64,000 nucleotides of DNA from Dyella sedimenti (GTDB lineage Bacteria; Pseudomonadota; Gammaproteobacteria; Xanthomonadales; Rhodanobacteraceae), in NCBI RefSeq assembly GCF_022760995.1, contig NZ_JAKWJO010000011.1, forward strand, positions 36,790-100,789, given 5' to 3'. Numbering within the stretch: the stretch's first letter is position 1; every line of letters begins with the position of its first letter. Shown here one piece after another: positions 1 through 8,298 of the stretch. The position numbers and the translations under genes were made by a program. The notes beneath the pieces are model-generated. The model ran no database searches and had not been told where the DNA came from. It was given only the letters and a program-made list of their open reading frames with translations.

Positions 1-1346
1 GCCTGAACATTCCCATCGTGTCCGCCGCCATGGACACGGTCACCGAAGCCCGCCTCGCCATCACCATGGCCCAGCAGGGCGGCATCGGCATCATCCACAA
101 GAACATGTCCGCCGAGCAGCAGGCCGCCGAAGTGCGCCTGGTGAAGAAGTTCGAGGCGGGCGTGATCCGCAGCCCCATCACCGTTGGCCCGCAGACCTCC
201 ATCGGCGAGGTGCTGCGCCTGACCCGTGCGCACAACATCTCCGGCGTGCCGGTGGTGGAGGGCGAGAAGCTGGTCGGCATCGTCACCAGCCGCGACCTGC
301 GCTTCGAGCGCAAGCACGAAGATCCCGTGCGCAACATCATGACCCGCCAGGACAAGCTGGTGACGGTGCGCGAGGGCGCCAGCCAGGACGAGGTGCTGCA
401 GCTGCTGCACAAGCACCGCATCGAGAAGGTGCTGGTGGTGAACGACGACTACCAGCTGCGCGGCCTCATCACCGTCAAGGACATCCAGAAGGCTCGCGAC
501 AACCCGAACGCCGCCAAGGATCGCCTGGAGCGCCTGGTGGTCGGCGCCGCGGTCGGCGTGGGCGGCGACACCGAGCAACGCGTGGAAGCGCTGGTCGACG
601 CCGGCGTGGACGTGATCGTGGTCGATACCGCGCATGGCCATTCGCAGGGCGTGATCGAGCGCGCCGGCTGGGTGAAGAAGCATTACCCGCACGTCGAGGT
701 GATCGCCGGCAACATCGTCACCGGCGAAGCGGCGCGCGCGCTGCTCGACGCGGGCGTCGATGCCGTGAAGGTGGGCGTGGGCCCGGGCTCCATCTGCACC
801 ACGCGCGTCGTGGCCGGCGTGGGCGTGCCGCAGATCACCGCGATCGACCTGGTCGCCACGGCGCTCAAGGACGAGATCCCGCTGATCGCCGATGGCGGCA
901 TCCGCTATTCGGGCGACATTCCCAAGGCGCTGGCCGCTGGCGCGTCGAGCGTGATGCTCGGCTCCATGTTCGCCGGCACCGAGGAATCGCCGGGCGAGGT
1001 GGAGCTGTTCCAGGGCCGCTCGTACAAGAGCTACCGCGGCATGGGTTCGCTGGGCGCGATGGCGCTGGGCTCCAAGGACCGCTACTTCCAGGAAGAAGCG
1101 GATGCCGACAAGCTGGTGCCGGAAGGCATCGAAGGCCGCGTGCCGTACCGCGGGCCGCTGCGCAACATCATCCACCAGCTGATCGGCGGCCTGCGCGCCT
1201 CGATGGGCTACCTGGGCGCGGCCACCGTCGAGGACGTGCGCCATAAGGCGCAATTCGTGAAGGTGACCAGCGCCGGTGTGACCGAGGCGCACCCGCACGA
1301 CATCCAGATCACCAAGGAAGCGCCGAACTATCGGCTGAATTCCTGA
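1..1346 (+). CDS. guaB: IMP dehydrogenase, 5' end cut by the window edge
   Basis: Catalyses the NAD-dependent oxidation of IMP to XMP, the committed step of GMP synthesis in the cytoplasm. The reading frame is open from the first bases (codons for LNIPIVSAAMDTV), so roughly 40 N-terminal residues lie outside; the GTG at 18 is an internal valine, not the start. The tandem CBS (Bateman) region is readable from about 150 to 500. The catalytic loop GPGSICTTR has its cysteine codon at 795-797. The phosphate-binding loop IADGGIRYSGD, the flap motif KSYRGMGSLGAM and the C-terminal ITKEAPNYRLNS match bacterial GuaB. guaA follows 140 bases downstream on the same strand, the usual guaBA arrangement. 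Confidence 0.98.
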   Translation, partial: LNIPIVSAAMDTVTEARLAITMAQQGGIGIIHKNMSAEQQAAEVRLVKKFEAGVIRSPITVGPQTSIGEVLRLTRAHNISGVPVVEGEKLVGIVTSRDLRFERKHEDPVRNIMTRQDKLVTVREGASQDEVLQLLHKHRIEKVLVVNDDYQLRGLITVKDIQKARDNPNAAKDRLERLVVGAAVGVGGDTEQRVEALVDAGVDVIVVDTAHGHSQGVIERAGWVKKHYPHVEVIAGNIVTGEAARALLDAGVDAVKVGVGPGSICTTRVVAGVGVPQITAIDLVATALKDEIPLIADGGIRYSGDIPKALAAGASSVMLGSMFAGTEESPGEVELFQGRSYKSYRGMGSLGAMALGSKDRYFQEEADADKLVPEGIEGRVPYRGPLRNIIHQLIGGLRASMGYLGAATVEDVRHKAQFVKVTSAGVTEAHPHDIQITKEAPNYRLNS

Positions 1347-1349
1347 GGG

Positions 1350-1483
1350 CGGGGAATCGGGAATAGGAAGTAGGGAATAGTGAAGGCAGCTCCCTCGTTT
1401 CCCATGCCGTTCGAACTCATTGTGCCAGGGCGCTTCGGCGCTCTGGCTTTTTCCTATTCCCTATTTGCCATTCCCTATTCCCC
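1350..1483. repeat. Long imperfect inverted repeat built of GGGAATAG units between guaB and guaA
   Basis: The left arm (about 1350-1382) contains GGGAATCGGGAATAGG and TAGGGAATAG. The right arm (about 1449-1483) reads as its complement, with CCTATTCCCTATTTG and CCATTCCCTATTCCCC. The arms can pair over about 30 bases with a few mismatches around a 65-base loop. The right arm stops three bases before the guaA ATG, so no ordinary Shine-Dalgarno sequence precedes that start. In an RNA from guaB into guaA the arm would sequester the guaA start region. Short dispersed GGGAAT repeats are common between genes in Xanthomonadales, so it may simply be one of these. A regulatory role is inference. Confidence 0.75.
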
Positions 1484-1486
1484 GCC

Positions 1487-3067
1487 ATGACCAACATCCA
1501 TAGCGACAAGATCCTCATACTCGACTTCGGCGCGCAGTACACCCAGCTGATCGCCCGCCGCGTGCGCGAGATCGGCGTGTACTGCGAGATCTGGGCGTGG
1601 GACCACGATCCGGCCGAGATCGCCGCATTCAAGCCCAAGGGCATCATCCTCTCGGGCGGCCCGGAATCGACCACGCTGCCGGGCGCGCCCAAGGCGCCGC
1701 AGGAAGTGTTCGACTCGGGCCTGCCGATCCTGGGCATCTGCTACGGCATGCAGACCCTGGCCGCGCAGCTGGGCGGCGCCACCGAGGCGGCCGACGCGCG
1801 CGAGTTCGGTCATGCGGAAGTGGACATCGTGGCATCCAGCCGCCTGTTCGCGAACCTGAGCGACCACGAGGACGTCCATCGCCTGGACGTCTGGATGAGC
1901 CATGGCGACCACGTCTCCAAGGCGCCGCCGGGCTTCGCCATCACCGGCACTACCGACCGCATCCCGGTCGCGGTGATGGAGAACGAGGACAAGCGCTGGT
2001 ACGGCGTGCAGTTCCATCCGGAAGTGACGCATACCAAGCAGGGCAATGCACTGCTCAAGCGTTTCGTCACCGAGATCTGCGGCTGCCGCACGCTGTGGAC
2101 CGCCGCGCACATCATCGAGGACCAGATCGCCCGCGTGCGCGAGCAGGTGGGCAGCGATCATGTGCTACTGGGCCTTTCCGGTGGCGTGGATTCTTCCGTG
2201 GTGGCGGCGCTGCTGCATCGTGCCATCGGCGACCAGCTGACCTGCGTGTTCGTCGACACCGGCCTGTTGCGCTGGCAGGAAGGCGACCAGGTGATGGCCA
2301 CCATGGCTGAGCACATGGGCGTGAAGGTGATCCGCGTGAACGCCGCCGCGCGCTACTTCAAGGCGCTGGAAGGCGTGGCCGACCCGGAGGCCAAGCGCAA
2401 GATCATCGGCCGCCTGTTCGTGGAGATCTTCGACGAGGAATCGGCCAAGGTCACTGCCGCCGGCCACGGCCAGGTGAAGTGGCTGGCGCAGGGCACCATC
2501 TATCCCGACGTGATCGAGTCGGCCGGCAGCAAGACCGGCAAGGCCCATGTCATCAAGAGCCACCACAACGTGGGCGGCCTGCCCGAGCACATGAAGCTCA
2601 GGCTGGTCGAGCCGCTGCGCGAGCTGTTCAAGGACGAGGTGCGCCGCATCGGCGTGGAACTCGGCCTGCCGCGCGAGATGGTCTACCGCCATCCGTTCCC
2701 GGGCCCTGGCCTGGGGGTGCGCATCCTTGGCGAAGTGAAGCCCGAGTACGCCGAACTGCTGGCCCGCGCCGACGCCATCTTCATCGAGGAACTGCGTGCC
2801 TGGGACCTGTACGACAAGACCAGCCAGGCCTTCGCCGTGTTCCTGCCGGTGAAGTCGGTAGGCGTGGTGGGCGATGCGCGCGCCTACGAATGGGTGATCG
2901 CGCTGCGCGCGGTCGAGACCATCGACTTCATGACCGCGCACTGGGCCCACCTGCCGTACGACTTCCTCGGCAAGGTTTCCAACCGCATCATCAATGAACT
3001 GCGCGGCGTTTCCCGTGTCGTCTACGACATCAGCGGCAAGCCGCCGGCGACGATCGAGTGGGAGTGA
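1487..3067 (+). CDS. guaA: GMP synthase (glutamine-hydrolysing)
   Basis: Converts XMP to GMP with glutamine and ATP. The 526-residue length is normal for the family. The N-terminal class I glutamine amidotransferase domain (about 8-200) has the oxyanion strip LSGGPES, nucleophile Cys85 in LGICYGMQ, and the His/Glu pair in VQFHPEVTHT. The ATP pyrophosphatase domain has the P-loop LSGGVDSS near residue 230. The C-terminal dimerisation domain ends in PPATIEWE, the canonical GuaA terminus. ATG 1487 gives the typical N-terminus but lacks a visible ribosome site because the inverted repeat abuts it. The 3' end of guaA is a known integration site for genomic islands, and remnants of one lie immediately downstream. 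Confidence 0.98.
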   Translation: MTNIHSDKILILDFGAQYTQLIARRVREIGVYCEIWAWDHDPAEIAAFKPKGIILSGGPESTTLPGAPKAPQEVFDSGLPILGICYGMQTLAAQLGGATEAADAREFGHAEVDIVASSRLFANLSDHEDVHRLDVWMSHGDHVSKAPPGFAITGTTDRIPVAVMENEDKRWYGVQFHPEVTHTKQGNALLKRFVTEICGCRTLWTAAHIIEDQIARVREQVGSDHVLLGLSGGVDSSVVAALLHRAIGDQLTCVFVDTGLLRWQEGDQVMATMAEHMGVKVIRVNAAARYFKALEGVADPEAKRKIIGRLFVEIFDEESAKVTAAGHGQVKWLAQGTIYPDVIESAGSKTGKAHVIKSHHNVGGLPEHMKLRLVEPLRELFKDEVRRIGVELGLPREMVYRHPFPGPGLGVRILGEVKPEYAELLARADAIFIEELRAWDLYDKTSQAFAVFLPVKSVGVVGDARAYEWVIALRAVETIDFMTAHWAHLPYDFLGKVSNRIINELRGVSRVVYDISGKPPATIEWE

Positions 3068-3085
3068 GTTGAGGTTCTTCGAGGA

Positions 3086-3163
3086 CTATCGCCAGCTATC
3101 GAAAAACTGGCGTAACGTGTTGATTTATAGAAAATACGTCGCGACATCTATCGGTGGCTATCG
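3086..3163 (+). repeat. Paired CTATCG-N4-CTATCG direct repeats after guaA
   Basis: CTATCGCCAGCTATCG at 3086-3101 and CTATCGGTGGCTATCG at 3148-3163 share two CTATCG units spaced exactly ten bases apart. An 11-base sequence CTATCGCCAGC also occurs at 3086-3096 and 3158-3168. The repeats lie between the guaA stop and an integrase remnant, where attachment-site core and arm-type integrase binding repeats are expected. That role is inference from position and spacing. Confidence 0.5.
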
Positions 3164-3193
3164 CCAGCCAGCAAAAAAAGCTGACGATAAGAC

Positions 3194-3466
3194 CTGCGAG
3201 CCTTTTGCAACAAGGTCAAGGAACGCGGAGCACCCGCCACAGCGGTGCAGATTCGGGACATCGTGAAGCAGGTTTATGTCTACGCCATCGCTCACGGGGA
3301 AAAGGTGGACAACCCTGCTGACAGCGTGGGTCGTCCACAATTGCCGCCTTCGTGCCGAAGGATCGCGCCCTGTCGCCGCTAGAGATCTGGCTGTTCGTGC
3401 AACAGATGGAATCGGTGGCGACCTATCCGACCATCAAGCTGGCGTTGCGCCTGATCCTGCTTCGGG
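3194..3466 (+). pseudogene. Remnant of a P4-type tyrosine recombinase (island integrase)
   Basis: Two fragments in different frames resemble the middle of DUF4102/P4-type phage integrases. Frame 2 (3194-3340) reads KERGAPATAVQIRDIVKQVY, then VYAIAHGEKVDNPADSVGRP. After a frameshift near 3335-3345, frame 1 continues with AFVPKDRALSPLEIWLFVQQ and ESVATYPTIKLALRLIL. In intact homologues these stretches are contiguous and precede the catalytic domain. The N-terminal DUF4102 part and the catalytic R-H-R-Y region are missing. The gene is therefore dead. Its position beside the guaA 3' end fits a former genomic island integrated at guaA. Confidence 0.75.
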
Positions 3467-3725
3467 GATTGAAAGACGATCTTTACGATGTTGGCTTTTG
3501 CCAGTCTAACGACGTCGGTGATCACATTGTGGTCGAACCGATATGGCGTGATCCCTTGGCACTCGCGGTGCAAGTCCGACACCCTCTGCTGACATAGCGG
3601 ACCATGTAAGCACAGATGACATGCTCCTGGCTTTAGTCGCAGGCTACGACATCGGCTTGACCAATGCGACGCGTATTGAAGATTTTCGACATCCTGAAAT
3701 CGTTGCTCGTCCGATAGAAGGTTAA
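3467..3725 (+). pseudogene. Remnant of a LysR-family regulator (C-terminal part)
   Basis: In the frame continuing from the integrase fragment, 3467-3597 encodes DDLYDVGFCQSNDVGDHIVV and then EPIWRDPLALAVQVRHPLL. This looks like the substrate-binding domain of LysR regulators. After a stop and a deletion, 3618-3725 encodes DDMLLALVAGYDIGLTNATR and then IEDFRHPEIVARPIEG, resembling the LysR C-terminal segment usually written LVAAGYGIG, and ends in a stop. The DNA-binding half is absent. It has been fused by deletion to the integrase remnant near 3460. LysR regulators often sit next to short-chain dehydrogenases such as the one at 3985, so this may be its lost regulator. Confidence 0.65.
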
Positions 3726-3984
3726 ATAATCGCGTTGACAACCTATTTATTGCGGAACGATGGTGATTTCGAGGCCGATGCTACGTTTCACTGGAAGATT
3801 TAAATCATATTTAAATGAAAATTCACAAAGCTCACAAAGCAAAAAATATTGATTCGTGAAGTTGCGCGGCATGAATGTCTGATGCTGCGTGGATGTGGTG
3901 GCACCCATGAGCTTGCTGGTGCGCCGGCTCACCTCGGGCTATCTTACGAAGTGAATCGTCTAACCCACTGTGTAAGAGGAAAGT
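3726..3984. other. A+T-rich intergenic stretch without a recognisable gene
   Basis: The composition is clearly lower in G+C than the surroundings, with runs such as AGATTTAAATCATATTTAAA and AAGCAAAAAATATTG. A 61-codon open frame on the minus strand (3747-3932) has no recognised motif and no ribosome site I would trust. The last bases before 3985 (GTGTAAGAGGAAAGT) supply an AGAGGA ribosome site for the dehydrogenase. The stretch is best read as degraded foreign DNA. Confidence 0.5.
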
Positions 3985-4719
3985 ATGAAACTTGAAAATT
4001 TGACGGACAAGATTGCGGTCATCACTGGCGCATCAAGTGGTATCGGAGAGGCGGCGGCGCGCCTTCTGGCAGCAGAAGGTATGAAGGTTGTACTCGTTGC
4101 TAGGCGTGAGGAGCGTATCCGGGCGCTTGCCGAGGAAATCGGCGAAGCAGCAGTGGCGGTCAGTGCTGACATAAGCAATGGAGACCAAGTTGCCAAGGTA
4201 TTCAACCAGGTCCGGGAACAGTTTGGAGCTCTCGATTTACTGTTCAATAACGCAGGCATGGGTATCAACGGTCACTTCGTCGATTCGAGGCCGGAGGATT
4301 GGAAGACTCAGATCGACGTTAACCTTTACGGCGTGCTCTATTGCACGCATGCGGCTTTGCCTCTGATGCGTGGCCGGGCTGGTGCGATGGTGTCAACCGT
4401 ATCCAGCGTTGGGGGCCGTTACGGCATCGAAGGGTGGTCGGTCTATAACGCGACTAAATTTGCCGTGATTGGGCTCCATGATGCACTCCGCAAGGAACTA
4501 GGCGGTGAAGGTATCCGCTTTTCCGTCATCGAGCCGGGAGCCGTATGGACGGAGTGGGGGCACAACGTTCCCGCAGAGGCCATGAAAAAACGGCGCGAAA
4601 TGGTGGACGCGCTGACGGCTGAGGATGTTGCAAACGCGCTCGTCTATTCATTCGCTCAGCCTCCGCGGGTAATGGTCGAAGAGATGTTGATCCGGCCGGT
4701 CAAGCAACTCGTGCCCTGA
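3985..4719 (+). CDS. Short-chain dehydrogenase/reductase, classical SDR
   Basis: A cytoplasmic NAD(P)-dependent oxidoreductase of 244 residues with a Rossmann fold. It shows the cofactor motif TGASSGIG (14-21), NNAG (88-91), a serine cluster STVSS (137-141) and the catalytic YNATK with Tyr154 and Lys158. Arg40 and Arg41 after the second strand suggest NADP preference (inference). The substrate is unknown. ATG 3985 follows an AGAGGA ribosome site. Its base composition and codon use (AAA, GAT, TTT, TTG codons) are noticeably less GC-rich than the flanking genes. It sits beside island debris downstream of guaA, so horizontal acquisition is likely. A strong terminator follows. Confidence 0.9.
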   Translation: MKLENLTDKIAVITGASSGIGEAAARLLAAEGMKVVLVARREERIRALAEEIGEAAVAVSADISNGDQVAKVFNQVREQFGALDLLFNNAGMGINGHFVDSRPEDWKTQIDVNLYGVLYCTHAALPLMRGRAGAMVSTVSSVGGRYGIEGWSVYNATKFAVIGLHDALRKELGGEGIRFSVIEPGAVWTEWGHNVPAEAMKKRREMVDALTAEDVANALVYSFAQPPRVMVEEMLIRPVKQLVP

Positions 4720-4743
4720 TATATTGTTTTCTGCTAACAAACG

Positions 4744-4788
4744 GGTTTTCCACACGCCGTTTCTGTCGTGTGGAAAACCTTGTTTATT
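4744..4788 (+). terminator. Rho-independent terminator of the SDR gene
   Basis: A 13-bp perfect stem, GGTTTTCCACACG (4744-4756) paired with CGTGTGGAAAACC (4767-4779), encloses a ten-base loop and is followed by TTGTTTATT. It starts 25 bases after the stop codon. Confidence 0.85.
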
Positions 4789-4849
4789 GGAAGTGAATTG
4801 ATGTCCTTCGGGGATTGAGTCCGGATTAAGGCATTCCTGTTCACTATTC

Positions 4850-4895
4850 AGGCTTTTACCTTCTTCGACGGTAAAAGCCTTCTCGGGATTGTTTT
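4850..4895. terminator. Second hairpin, probable terminator between convergent genes
   Basis: AGGCTTTTACC (4850-4860) pairs perfectly with GGTAAAAGCCT (4870-4880) around a nine-base loop. A weak T-rich tract (TCTCGGGATTGTTTT) follows on the plus strand. It lies between the SDR gene and the end of the minus-strand catabolic operon at 4921 and may serve either direction. Confidence 0.55.
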
Positions 4896-4920
4896 ACGCG
4901 GCTTTCTCACTCGGGGTCAG

Positions 4921-5691
4921 TCAGGGCAGCACGGCGACGGCACGCGTCCAGCCGGCGCTGGCTCCACGGATCTTGGCTGGAAAGCAAATGACCGTGAAAC
5001 CATCGGGGGGCAGGACTTCGAGATTGTGCAGCTTTTCAATCTGGCAGTAACCGATGTTGCGGCCCGCCTTGTGGCCTTCCCAGATCAGGCTGGCATCGCC
5101 GGTATCGGCAAAGCGCTTGGCCGTATGGCTGAACGGCGCATCCCAGCTCCAGCCATCCGTGCCGGCGACGCGGATGCCTTGCGACGTGAGGTGCAGGGTG
5201 GCATCGCGACCCATGCCGCAACCGGCATGGATGTAGTCGGGGTGGCCGTACCTTTCGCCGGCACGCGTATTGACCAGCACGATCTCCAACGGCGAGAGCT
5301 TATGCCCTATACGCTCCAGCTCGGCATCGATCTCATCGGGCGTCACCAGGTGGCCATCGGGAAGGTGCCGGAAATCGAGCTTGACGCCGGGCTGCATGAA
5401 CCATTCAAGCGGCACCTCATCGATGGCAATGGCGCGTTTTCCACCATCCATCGTCGGGTGGTAGTGCCACGGTGCATCGATATGCGTTCCATTGTGCGTG
5501 GACAGGTTGATCTGCTCGACCGCCCAGCCCATGCGTTCGGGCAGCTGGTCGACGGTCATCCCGGGAAAGGATGCGACCAGGTCCTTCGCGGACTCGGCAT
5601 GGGCCGTATAGGTGATCGCCGGACGCATGAACGGCGGATCGGAAATGGTGTCGTTGTCGAGGGTGATGGAAATATCGATGATCTTGCTCAT
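4921..5691 (-). CDS. Cyclase-family metal-dependent hydrolase (kynurenine formamidase-like)
   Basis: A 256-residue member of the cyclase/KynB family (PF04199), Mn/Zn-dependent hydrolases acting on formamides, lactones or related C-N/C-O bonds. The family signature appears as HNGTHIDAPWHY at 66-77, supplying metal-ligand His and Asp residues; the segment GHPDYIHAGCG follows near 154-164. It is the last gene of a four-gene minus-strand operon, starting 32 bases after the fumarylacetoacetase stop. Next to fumarylacetoacetase it more plausibly hydrolyses an aromatic-pathway intermediate than N-formylkynurenine, since no other kyn gene is present. The exact substrate is not evident from sequence. 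Confidence 0.85.
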   Translation of the reverse strand: MSKIIDISITLDNDTISDPPFMRPAITYTAHAESAKDLVASFPGMTVDQLPERMGWAVEQINLSTHNGTHIDAPWHYHPTMDGGKRAIAIDEVPLEWFMQPGVKLDFRHLPDGHLVTPDEIDAELERIGHKLSPLEIVLVNTRAGERYGHPDYIHAGCGMGRDATLHLTSQGIRVAGTDGWSWDAPFSHTAKRFADTGDASLIWEGHKAGRNIGYCQIEKLHNLEVLPPDGFTVICFPAKIRGASAGWTRAVAVLP

Positions 5692-5723
5692 GACAAAGCC
5701 TTGAAGTGTTGCAATGGAGGAAG

Positions 5724-7040
5724 TCAGGCGGTGATACGTCCCCTGAGTTCACCGAAGCCTATGGAGACGAAGCCGTCGCGGTGGCATTTGCCCGTGAAAA
5801 CGACTTCGTCGCCGTCTTCGAGGAAACCCCTCCGTTCGCCACTCGGTAGCGTGATCGGCCTGGCGCCCGCGGCGGTAAGTTCCAGCATGCTGCTGAGCTG
5901 GTCCGGCTCGGGTCCGGATATGGTTCCCGTGCCGATCAGGTCGCCCGGCTGCAAGTCGCAGCCGCCGCAAGTGTGGTGAGCGACCATCTGGGCCGGCGTC
6001 CAGTAAAGGTGACGTGCATTGGAATGCAGTATTTCGACGGCTGGCATGCCTTTGCCACGCATCAGCGCTGTTTGAAGCTGTACCGACAATGCCACGTCGA
6101 TGCCGCCACGCCGTTGGTCATCGGCATCCAATAGATAGTCCAGGGGAGCGGGGTCGACTGCATCCCTGGCCATGGCAGGCGTCCGGAACGGCAGCAGCGC
6201 GTCGGCCGTCACGATCCAGGGCGATATGGACGTACTGAAGTTCTTGCTCAGGAAGGGGCCGAGCGGAAACATTTCCCAGCGCTGGATGTCCCGTGCCGAC
6301 CAATCGTTGAGCAGGGTAAATCCCACGATGTGTTCGCCTGCGCCAGCGATATCGATGGGCTGGCCGAGTGCATTGCCCTTTCCGATAAAAAAGCCCATCT
6401 CCAATTCAAAGTCCAATCGCCGGGAGGGGCCGAACCCCGGCCTTCCGTCATCCTCCGGTGGCCGTTGGCCATGCGGATGCTTGATCGTGCCGCCACCGAC
6501 TCGTACGGATGAGGCCCGGCCGTGATAGGCGATCGGCACCCACTTGTAGTTTTTCGGCAACGGATCTTCGGGCGTCAACAAGGCGCCCGCGGCTTTGGCG
6601 TGATAGATGCCGGCGTAGAAGTCCGTGTAATTGCCTACGCGTACGGGAAGCTGCATGGCGCATGCGTCACGCGCATGCAGCAACCCCTCTCGTGCCGCAC
6701 GTGTGCTTTTCGCGAGTGGTCCGTCATGGGCAAGGATGCTGGCGGCCTGACGGCGTAATTCGCGCAAGGGGCTGCACCCCAGCGAGAACAGGTCATTGAG
6801 TGAGGCGGTGATGGCGGATTCCGCGGCAATGGCCGCATCGCCGGTGAACCACCCTTTGTCATGGGCGATGCCGATGTCGAGCACGGCATCGCCAATGGCT
6901 ATGCCGCAACGAGGCGAACGGCCATCCAGGCTGAATACGCCTATCGGCAAGTTCTGGATGGGGAAATCCGTGTCGGGCGCATTGGCGCTTTCTACCCAAC
7001 TACGTCGATGGGGATCGTGGGTTTCGTCGAGTGTGGTCAT
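5724..7040 (-). CDS. fahA: Fumarylacetoacetase
   Basis: Hydrolyses 4-fumarylacetoacetate to fumarate and acetoacetate, the last step of homogentisate/tyrosine catabolism. The 438 residues contain the N-terminal FAH domain and the C-terminal hydrolase fold. Visible active-site elements match the animal enzyme: NYTDFYAGIYHA with Asp140 and catalytic His147, metal ligands Glu212 and Glu214 in LDFELEMGFF, and Asp246 in LLNDWSARDIQRWE. It is the third gene of the operon, 21 bases after the MFS gene. Homogentisate dioxygenase, maleylacetoacetate isomerase and HPPD are not in the window, so the ring-cleavage partner must be encoded elsewhere. An acylpyruvate hydrolase role is possible but the full-length FAH architecture argues against it. 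Confidence 0.93.
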   Translation of the reverse strand: MTTLDETHDPHRRSWVESANAPDTDFPIQNLPIGVFSLDGRSPRCGIAIGDAVLDIGIAHDKGWFTGDAAIAAESAITASLNDLFSLGCSPLRELRRQAASILAHDGPLAKSTRAAREGLLHARDACAMQLPVRVGNYTDFYAGIYHAKAAGALLTPEDPLPKNYKWVPIAYHGRASSVRVGGGTIKHPHGQRPPEDDGRPGFGPSRRLDFELEMGFFIGKGNALGQPIDIAGAGEHIVGFTLLNDWSARDIQRWEMFPLGPFLSKNFSTSISPWIVTADALLPFRTPAMARDAVDPAPLDYLLDADDQRRGGIDVALSVQLQTALMRGKGMPAVEILHSNARHLYWTPAQMVAHHTCGGCDLQPGDLIGTGTISGPEPDQLSSMLELTAAGARPITLPSGERRGFLEDGDEVVFTGKCHRDGFVSIGFGELRGRITA

Positions 7041-7061
7041 GAAAGGTCCTGCGGAGGCAAG

Positions 7062-8276
7062 TTAAGCAACAGTCTTCAGGGTGCGTGTTTGAGATGCCTT
7101 GCTGCCCGGCCGGTGCACCAGCAGGCAACACAGCGCGGTGGCGAACGAGATGGCGGCGGTGAACGACCATGCGGCGGGATAGCCGAAGGTCGTGGCGATT
7201 CGACCAAAGAGCGCGGGGACGGCCACGCCGCCAATACCGACGATGGTCAGCATCAATCCGCACGCCGTGGGTACGTCGGGAAGCTGGATCGTGTCCCGGT
7301 ACAGGCCAGGCACGGCGATCCACGCCACGAACCCGAGGATGGCCATCGAGCCGATGATCGTGGCCGCGACCTGCAAGCCTGTCGCGTCGAGATAGGGAAC
7401 GGCACACAATGCCGCGCTTTCCACGAACCATGCGAGCAGGATGGTTGGCAGCACGCCCAAGACCTTGTCGGCGAGCCAGCCGCCAATGAAGGAGCCGGGA
7501 ATGCCGCTGACCAGCAGCGTCACGCCAAGCGTTCCCGCTTGCTGCGGGCTCAGGCCGAGGTGAGCCTGGGCATAGGTCGGGAGTAATTCCGCCGCCGTGA
7601 AATAACTGCCATAGCCGCCCAGGAAACCCAGGCCAAGTATCCACAAGTCGCGATTGCCGAACACGCGTGCCAAGGCCGCGCGATCCAGATGATTGCCCTG
7701 GATCGCCTGCTTATGGCCCGGCGGCGTCGGAAAGACGGCCAGCATGCCGAGGAAGGTGGCCAGGCCGATGCCCGCCCCGGCCAGCAGCGCCTGTCGCCAT
7801 CCGAAAGACGCGACGACACCCGCCCACGCAAAAAGCCCCAGCGCCGCGCCGACTGTGAAGGCCACGCCCGTAATCAGGCCGTTCGCGGTCACCAGTTCGT
7901 GTTCCCTGAACCACGCGGTGGTCAGGCCGATGGCGCTGCCTATATAGACGGAACCGCCCACGCCACAGACGAATCGCGCGATCAACAGCACCGGATAGGA
8001 GTGCGCCTGCGCGGAAAGCACGGTGCCGGCCGTTTCCACGGCGATGCCGAACAACATCGCAAACCGTACCCCCTTCGCCTCGGCGAGCATGCCGCCGGGA
8101 ATGTGGGCGAGACCGTAGCCGGCGATGAAGGCGCCGACGATCATGCCGATCTGCGGCAACTCGAGATGCAGATCGGTCGCCAGGTGGCCAAACGTGGGAA
8201 CCACGTTGAACCAGTTGAGCGTGAATTGAAGAAATGACACGAAGATGATGCTCAAGGCGAGCCAACGGTTGTTCAT
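7062..8276 (-). CDS. Major facilitator superfamily transporter, probable aromatic-acid importer
   Basis: A 404-residue inner-membrane protein with about 12 hydrophobic segments and the MFS layout, including GMIVGAFIAGYGLAHIPGGM in the first half and a loop beginning HKQAIQGNHLD between the halves. Start chosen at ATG 8276 (MNNRWLALSII) because GAGGAA precedes it; an upstream in-frame ATG would overlap the preceding gene and add a polar tail before the first helix. It lies 22 bases after the outer-membrane channel gene and before fumarylacetoacetase, so inner- and outer-membrane uptake and catabolism are co-transcribed. The substrate is inferred from context only. Confidence 0.88.
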   Translation of the reverse strand: MNNRWLALSIIFVSFLQFTLNWFNVVPTFGHLATDLHLELPQIGMIVGAFIAGYGLAHIPGGMLAEAKGVRFAMLFGIAVETAGTVLSAQAHSYPVLLIARFVCGVGGSVYIGSAIGLTTAWFREHELVTANGLITGVAFTVGAALGLFAWAGVVASFGWRQALLAGAGIGLATFLGMLAVFPTPPGHKQAIQGNHLDRAALARVFGNRDLWILGLGFLGGYGSYFTAAELLPTYAQAHLGLSPQQAGTLGVTLLVSGIPGSFIGGWLADKVLGVLPTILLAWFVESAALCAVPYLDATGLQVAATIIGSMAILGFVAWIAVPGLYRDTIQLPDVPTACGLMLTIVGIGGVAVPALFGRIATTFGYPAAWSFTAAISFATALCCLLVHRPGSKASQTRTLKTVA

Positions 8277-8298
8277 GATCGATTCCTCGCTCGGACGC

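Noticed and set aside
3747..3932. Minus-strand 61-codon frame in the A+T-rich stretch after the LysR remnant
   Set aside because: No recognisable family, no convincing ribosome site, and located in degraded sequence.
5026..5979. Plus-strand 317-codon frame antisense to the cyclase gene
   Set aside because: No ribosome site and no family features; the minus-strand cyclase signature is clear.
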